From Candidatus Terasakiella magnetica (GTDB lineage Bacteria > Pseudomonadota > Alphaproteobacteria > Rhodospirillales > Terasakiellaceae), in assembly GCF_900093605.1 (NCBI RefSeq), contig NZ_FLYE01000001.1, forward strand, positions 646,784-710,783: 64,000 nt of DNA, read 5' to 3'. A program made the position numbers and the translations under genes. Under the pieces are notes generated by a model. The model saw only the letters and a program-made list of their open reading frames with translations. It did not search any database and was not told the origin of the DNA. Shown in pieces: positions 61,524-64,000 of this stretch (positions are counted from its first letter, which is position 1; each line of letters opens with the position of its first letter).

Positions 61524-64000
61524 ATGGAAGAGAATCAAGGCACCAAAAGCAGTATCGAAATGTTCGACTTGGAGAACATGGGAAATGAAGGTCAACTTTC
61601 AGATCAAGTTGTTGAGATTAACAACTTTGAAATTGAACAGGAAAGTGACCTGACTCTTCAAGCGACTCACATTGCCAATGATAAAGATAAAGCACGCCTC
61701 GCCCAAGAAATCGCGACGAAAGACAGTGCCGAGTTTGAGGATTATAGCGTTGAATTACAACGACTTCACGTCAGAGTCGACCCAGACACCCTAAGAGATG
61801 CAGAAGCCAATGGCCAGGTCGTTGCCCTCCAGCTTGACCTCTCTCCTTACCGCACTGAAGAAAGCGGACAAGTCGTACTGAACAACCTACAAGATGGTGT
61901 AGAAATCTCTGCTGGCACCATTCGCGAAGATGGTTCTGTTGTGCTTAATGAAGATGAAGCCAGTAATGTTACCGTTGCCATCAACCCGGCAATCGTCACC
62001 AACCTTCAGCTTCAGGTTGATATTCTTCCCGCCCTTGAAACCAGTGAAGAAGGCGAATCGACAGAAGAAACGGAAGAAGAAGAAGCCACAACAGCCGCCG
62101 CAGTTGAAACCACTGACGAAATCATCATTGAAGAAGATGAAGGCCCAACCAACGCAGCTCCAGAAGTCAGCGCGGATGCCTCTCTTTCCGTTAATGAAGA
62201 CGGCACAATTCTGATCACCGAAGCCCAGTTACTTGCCAATGCAAGCGATGCTGACGGGGATACTCTTTCTGTTTTAAACCTAAATGCCAATGGCGGCACC
62301 TTAACCGACAATAACGATGGCACATGGACGTTCCAGCCTGCTGCTGATTTTAATGGCGATATTGATCTGACCTATGATGTCAGTGACGGCACAACATCAA
62401 CCCCAGCAGCTGGTACAATTGAAGTGGGTGCGGTAAATGATGCCCCTGATGCAGGTGCTGATACAGCCTTCTCCATGAATGAAGATGGTACAATCACCAT
62501 TTCAAAGGCTGAACTGCTTGCCAATGCAAGCGATGTTGATGGTGACAGCCTCAATGTTGCCAACCTAACTGTAGATGGCGGCACACTTGTTGATAACGGT
62601 AATGACACATGGACCTTTACACCGGATGCTGACTTTAACGGTGACATCAACCTCAACTATGACATCACCGATGGCACCGCCAGTGATGCAGCTGCAGGCA
62701 CGATTGACGTCAATGCTGTTAATGACGCACCAGACGTCTCTGGCCCAACCGCCTTTAGGGTAAATGAAGACGGCACTCTAACCCTCAATGAATCAGACCT
62801 TCTCGCCAATGCCAGTGATGTCGATGGCGACACCCTTTCTGTACAAAACCTCAGCGTAAGCGGTGGTTCCCTCACAGATAACAGCGACGGTACCTGGACC
62901 TTTGAACCCGACAGTGGTTTTAATGGAAACATTGATCTTTCTTATGACGTTTCAGATGGCACAACAACAACTGCCGCCACAGGTAATGTCAGCGTTGGCG
63001 CAGTTAATGACGCACCAGTTGGTGTGGATGACACAGGCTCAACTACTGAAGATAACGCGGTTACCCTTGATCTCACAGCAAATGATACAGATGCAGATGG
63101 CGATAGCCTGACCATCACGCAGATCGATGGGCAGAACATCTCAACAGGTGGCTCGGTTGATGTGGATAATGGTTCTGTCACGCTGAACGCTGATGGCACC
63201 GTAACCTTTACACCAGATGACAACTATCATGGTTCTGAGACTTTCGAATATACCGTCTCTGATGGCACAACGACCTCAACAGCTGATGCAACTGTCACCG
63301 TTGGGTCGGTTAATGACGGTCCGGTTGGCGTAGATGACACAGGGTCCACAACAGAAGATAACGCTGTTACTCTTGATCTCACAGCAAACGATACCGATGC
63401 AGATGGCGACAGCCTCACCATCACGCAAATCGATGGGCAGAACATCTCAACAGGTGGGTCTGTTGATGTGGATAATGGTTCTGTTACGCTCAATGCAGAC
63501 GGCACCGTGACCTTTACGCCAGATGACAACTATCATGGCTCTGAGACCTTTGAATATACCGTCTCTGATGGCACAACGACCTCCACTGCCGATGCAACTG
63601 TAACTGTTGGATCTGTCAATGACGGTCCTGTCGGCGTGGATGATACAGGGTCCACAACAGAAGATAACGCTGTTACTCTTGATCTCACAGCAAACGATAC
63701 CGATGCAGATGGCGATAGCCTCACCATCACACAAATCGATGGGCAGAACATCTCTACAGGTGGCTCGGTTGATGTAGATAATGGTTCTGTCACGCTGAAC
63801 GCTGATGGCACAGTAACCTTCACACCAGATGACAACTATCATGGCTCTGAGACTTTTGAATATACCGTCTCTGATGGCACAACAACCTCAACTGCCGATG
63901 CAACTGTAACAGTTGGGTCGGTTAATGATGGTCCTGTCGGTGTGGATGACACAGGCTCCACAACAGAAGATAACGCTGTTACTCTCGATCTCACGGCTAA
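61524..64000 (+). CDS. Giant repeat adhesin, type I secretion substrate (partial, C-terminus beyond window)
   Basis: The frame is open from the ATG at 61524 to the edge, over 825 residues. The first 210 residues are non-repetitive and acidic (starts MEENQGTKSSIEMFDLEN), ending in a glutamate-rich linker. Then come three cadherin-like repeats of 95 residues (tandem-95 type, with NEDGT and NASDVDGD), then near-identical 102-residue repeats beginning near APVGVDDTG with LTANDTDADGDSLTITQIDG. The many Asp and Asn residues suggest calcium binding. There is no Sec signal, in keeping with type I secretion; the C-terminal signal would lie downstream. The transporter operon is divergent from it. Function: attachment or biofilm, inferred. 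Confidence 0.9.
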   Translation, partial: MEENQGTKSSIEMFDLENMGNEGQLSDQVVEINNFEIEQESDLTLQATHIANDKDKARLAQEIATKDSAEFEDYSVELQRLHVRVDPDTLRDAEANGQVVALQLDLSPYRTEESGQVVLNNLQDGVEISAGTIREDGSVVLNEDEASNVTVAINPAIVTNLQLQVDILPALETSEEGESTEETEEEEATTAAAVETTDEIIIEEDEGPTNAAPEVSADASLSVNEDGTILITEAQLLANASDADGDTLSVLNLNANGGTLTDNNDGTWTFQPAADFNGDIDLTYDVSDGTTSTPAAGTIEVGAVNDAPDAGADTAFSMNEDGTITISKAELLANASDVDGDSLNVANLTVDGGTLVDNGNDTWTFTPDADFNGDINLNYDITDGTASDAAAGTIDVNAVNDAPDVSGPTAFRVNEDGTLTLNESDLLANASDVDGDTLSVQNLSVSGGSLTDNSDGTWTFEPDSGFNGNIDLSYDVSDGTTTTAATGNVSVGAVNDAPVGVDDTGSTTEDNAVTLDLTANDTDADGDSLTITQIDGQNISTGGSVDVDNGSVTLNADGTVTFTPDDNYHGSETFEYTVSDGTTTSTADATVTVGSVNDGPVGVDDTGSTTEDNAVTLDLTANDTDADGDSLTITQIDGQNISTGGSVDVDNGSVTLNADGTVTFTPDDNYHGSETFEYTVSDGTTTSTADATVTVGSVNDGPVGVDDTGSTTEDNAVTLDLTANDTDADGDSLTITQIDGQNISTGGSVDVDNGSVTLNADGTVTFTPDDNYHGSETFEYTVSDGTTTSTADATVTVGSVNDGPVGVDDTGSTTEDNAVTLDLTA
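62193..63008 (+). repeat. Three tandem 285-bp (95-residue) cadherin-like repeats
   Basis: The codon block AATGAAGA(C/T)GG recurs at 62193, 62478 and 62763, exactly 285 bp apart. The copies are diverged in sequence but in constant register. They lie inside the adhesin gene. Confidence 0.88.
63009..64000 (+). repeat. Tandem 306-bp (102-residue) near-identical repeats, running off the window
   Basis: The block GA(C/T)G(C/G)(A/T)CC marking each unit recurs at 63009, 63315, 63621 and 63927, exactly 306 bp apart. Neighbouring units differ at only a few bases, mostly third codon positions. Such arrays change length by recombination. Total copy number is not visible. Confidence 0.92.

Noticed and set aside
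62012..63842. Series of minus-strand frames of about 90-130 residues
   Set aside because: They repeat with the same periods as the adhesin repeats and are antisense artefacts of the repeated coding sequence.
63009..64000. Possible CRISPR-like array
   Set aside because: The 306-bp units are in-frame coding repeats with no spacers and no cas genes nearby.

Overview
The window reads as chromosomal DNA from an alphaproteobacterium, most likely a marine, free-living member of the Rhodospirillales or a close relative; the genus cannot be fixed from sequence alone. The clues are the order tRNA-Tyr, tRNA-Gly, tuf, tRNA-Trp, secE, nusG, rplK, rplA, a DUF3572 protein, a DUF2336-receiver protein, a fused indolepyruvate:ferredoxin oxidoreductase, and a very dense set of two-component and c-di-GMP genes. 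No transposase, integrase, phage gene, rRNA or CRISPR array was found.

Layout. 1-4.9 kb: translation and transcription core on the minus strand (rplA partial, rplK, nusG, secE, tRNA-Trp, tuf, tRNA-Gly, tRNA-Tyr), then rlmB and tRNA-Thr on the plus strand. 5.2-13.5 kb: two converging signalling operons. One holds an orphan periplasmic binding protein, a SiaA-like membrane phosphatase and a receiver protein. The other holds an orphan SBP_bac_5 binding protein, a second SiaA-like phosphatase, a SiaB-like kinase and a SiaC-like protein. 13.6-27.4 kb: two paralogous hybrid kinases with a CxxCH-bearing Tll0287-like sensor, a secreted protein with an internal repeat, a small inverted-repeat element, a stand-alone membrane sensor, a third hybrid kinase beside a PhnD-like binding protein, a bacteriohemerythrin and an EAL protein with a dead GGDEF domain. 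27.5-36.4 kb: tRNA-Arg, a PAS kinase followed by a receiver-HD-GYP protein, DUF3572, a PAS-GGDEF-EAL protein, and a sugar-type binding protein directly followed by a histidine kinase (TorT/TorS-like layout). 36.4-53.3 kb: mostly metabolism and housekeeping (PepF, acyl-CoA ligase, GAF-HD-GYP, indolepyruvate oxidoreductase, AEC transporter, pyruvate kinase, SixA-like phosphatase, ppk1-ppx, RNase D). 53.4-64 kb: an orphan TupA-like tungstate-binding protein, a ModE-type regulator, a DUF2336-receiver protein and a type I secretion operon (HlyD-type adaptor plus two ABC proteins), divergent from a giant repeat adhesin that runs off the window.

Main theme. Four times in the window a periplasmic solute-binding protein lacks any permease or ATPase and sits next to a membrane sensor (two SiaA-like phosphatases, two histidine kinases). 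I infer that these binding proteins act as ligand-sensing subunits and not as importers. The two SiaA-type loci are the strongest candidate for a poorly described system: binding-protein-gated partner switching through SiaB/SiaC, with no SiaD diguanylate cyclase nearby. The outputs are probably c-di-GMP (two EAL proteins, two HD-GYP proteins, one intact GGDEF) and, plausibly, surface attachment through the secreted adhesin.
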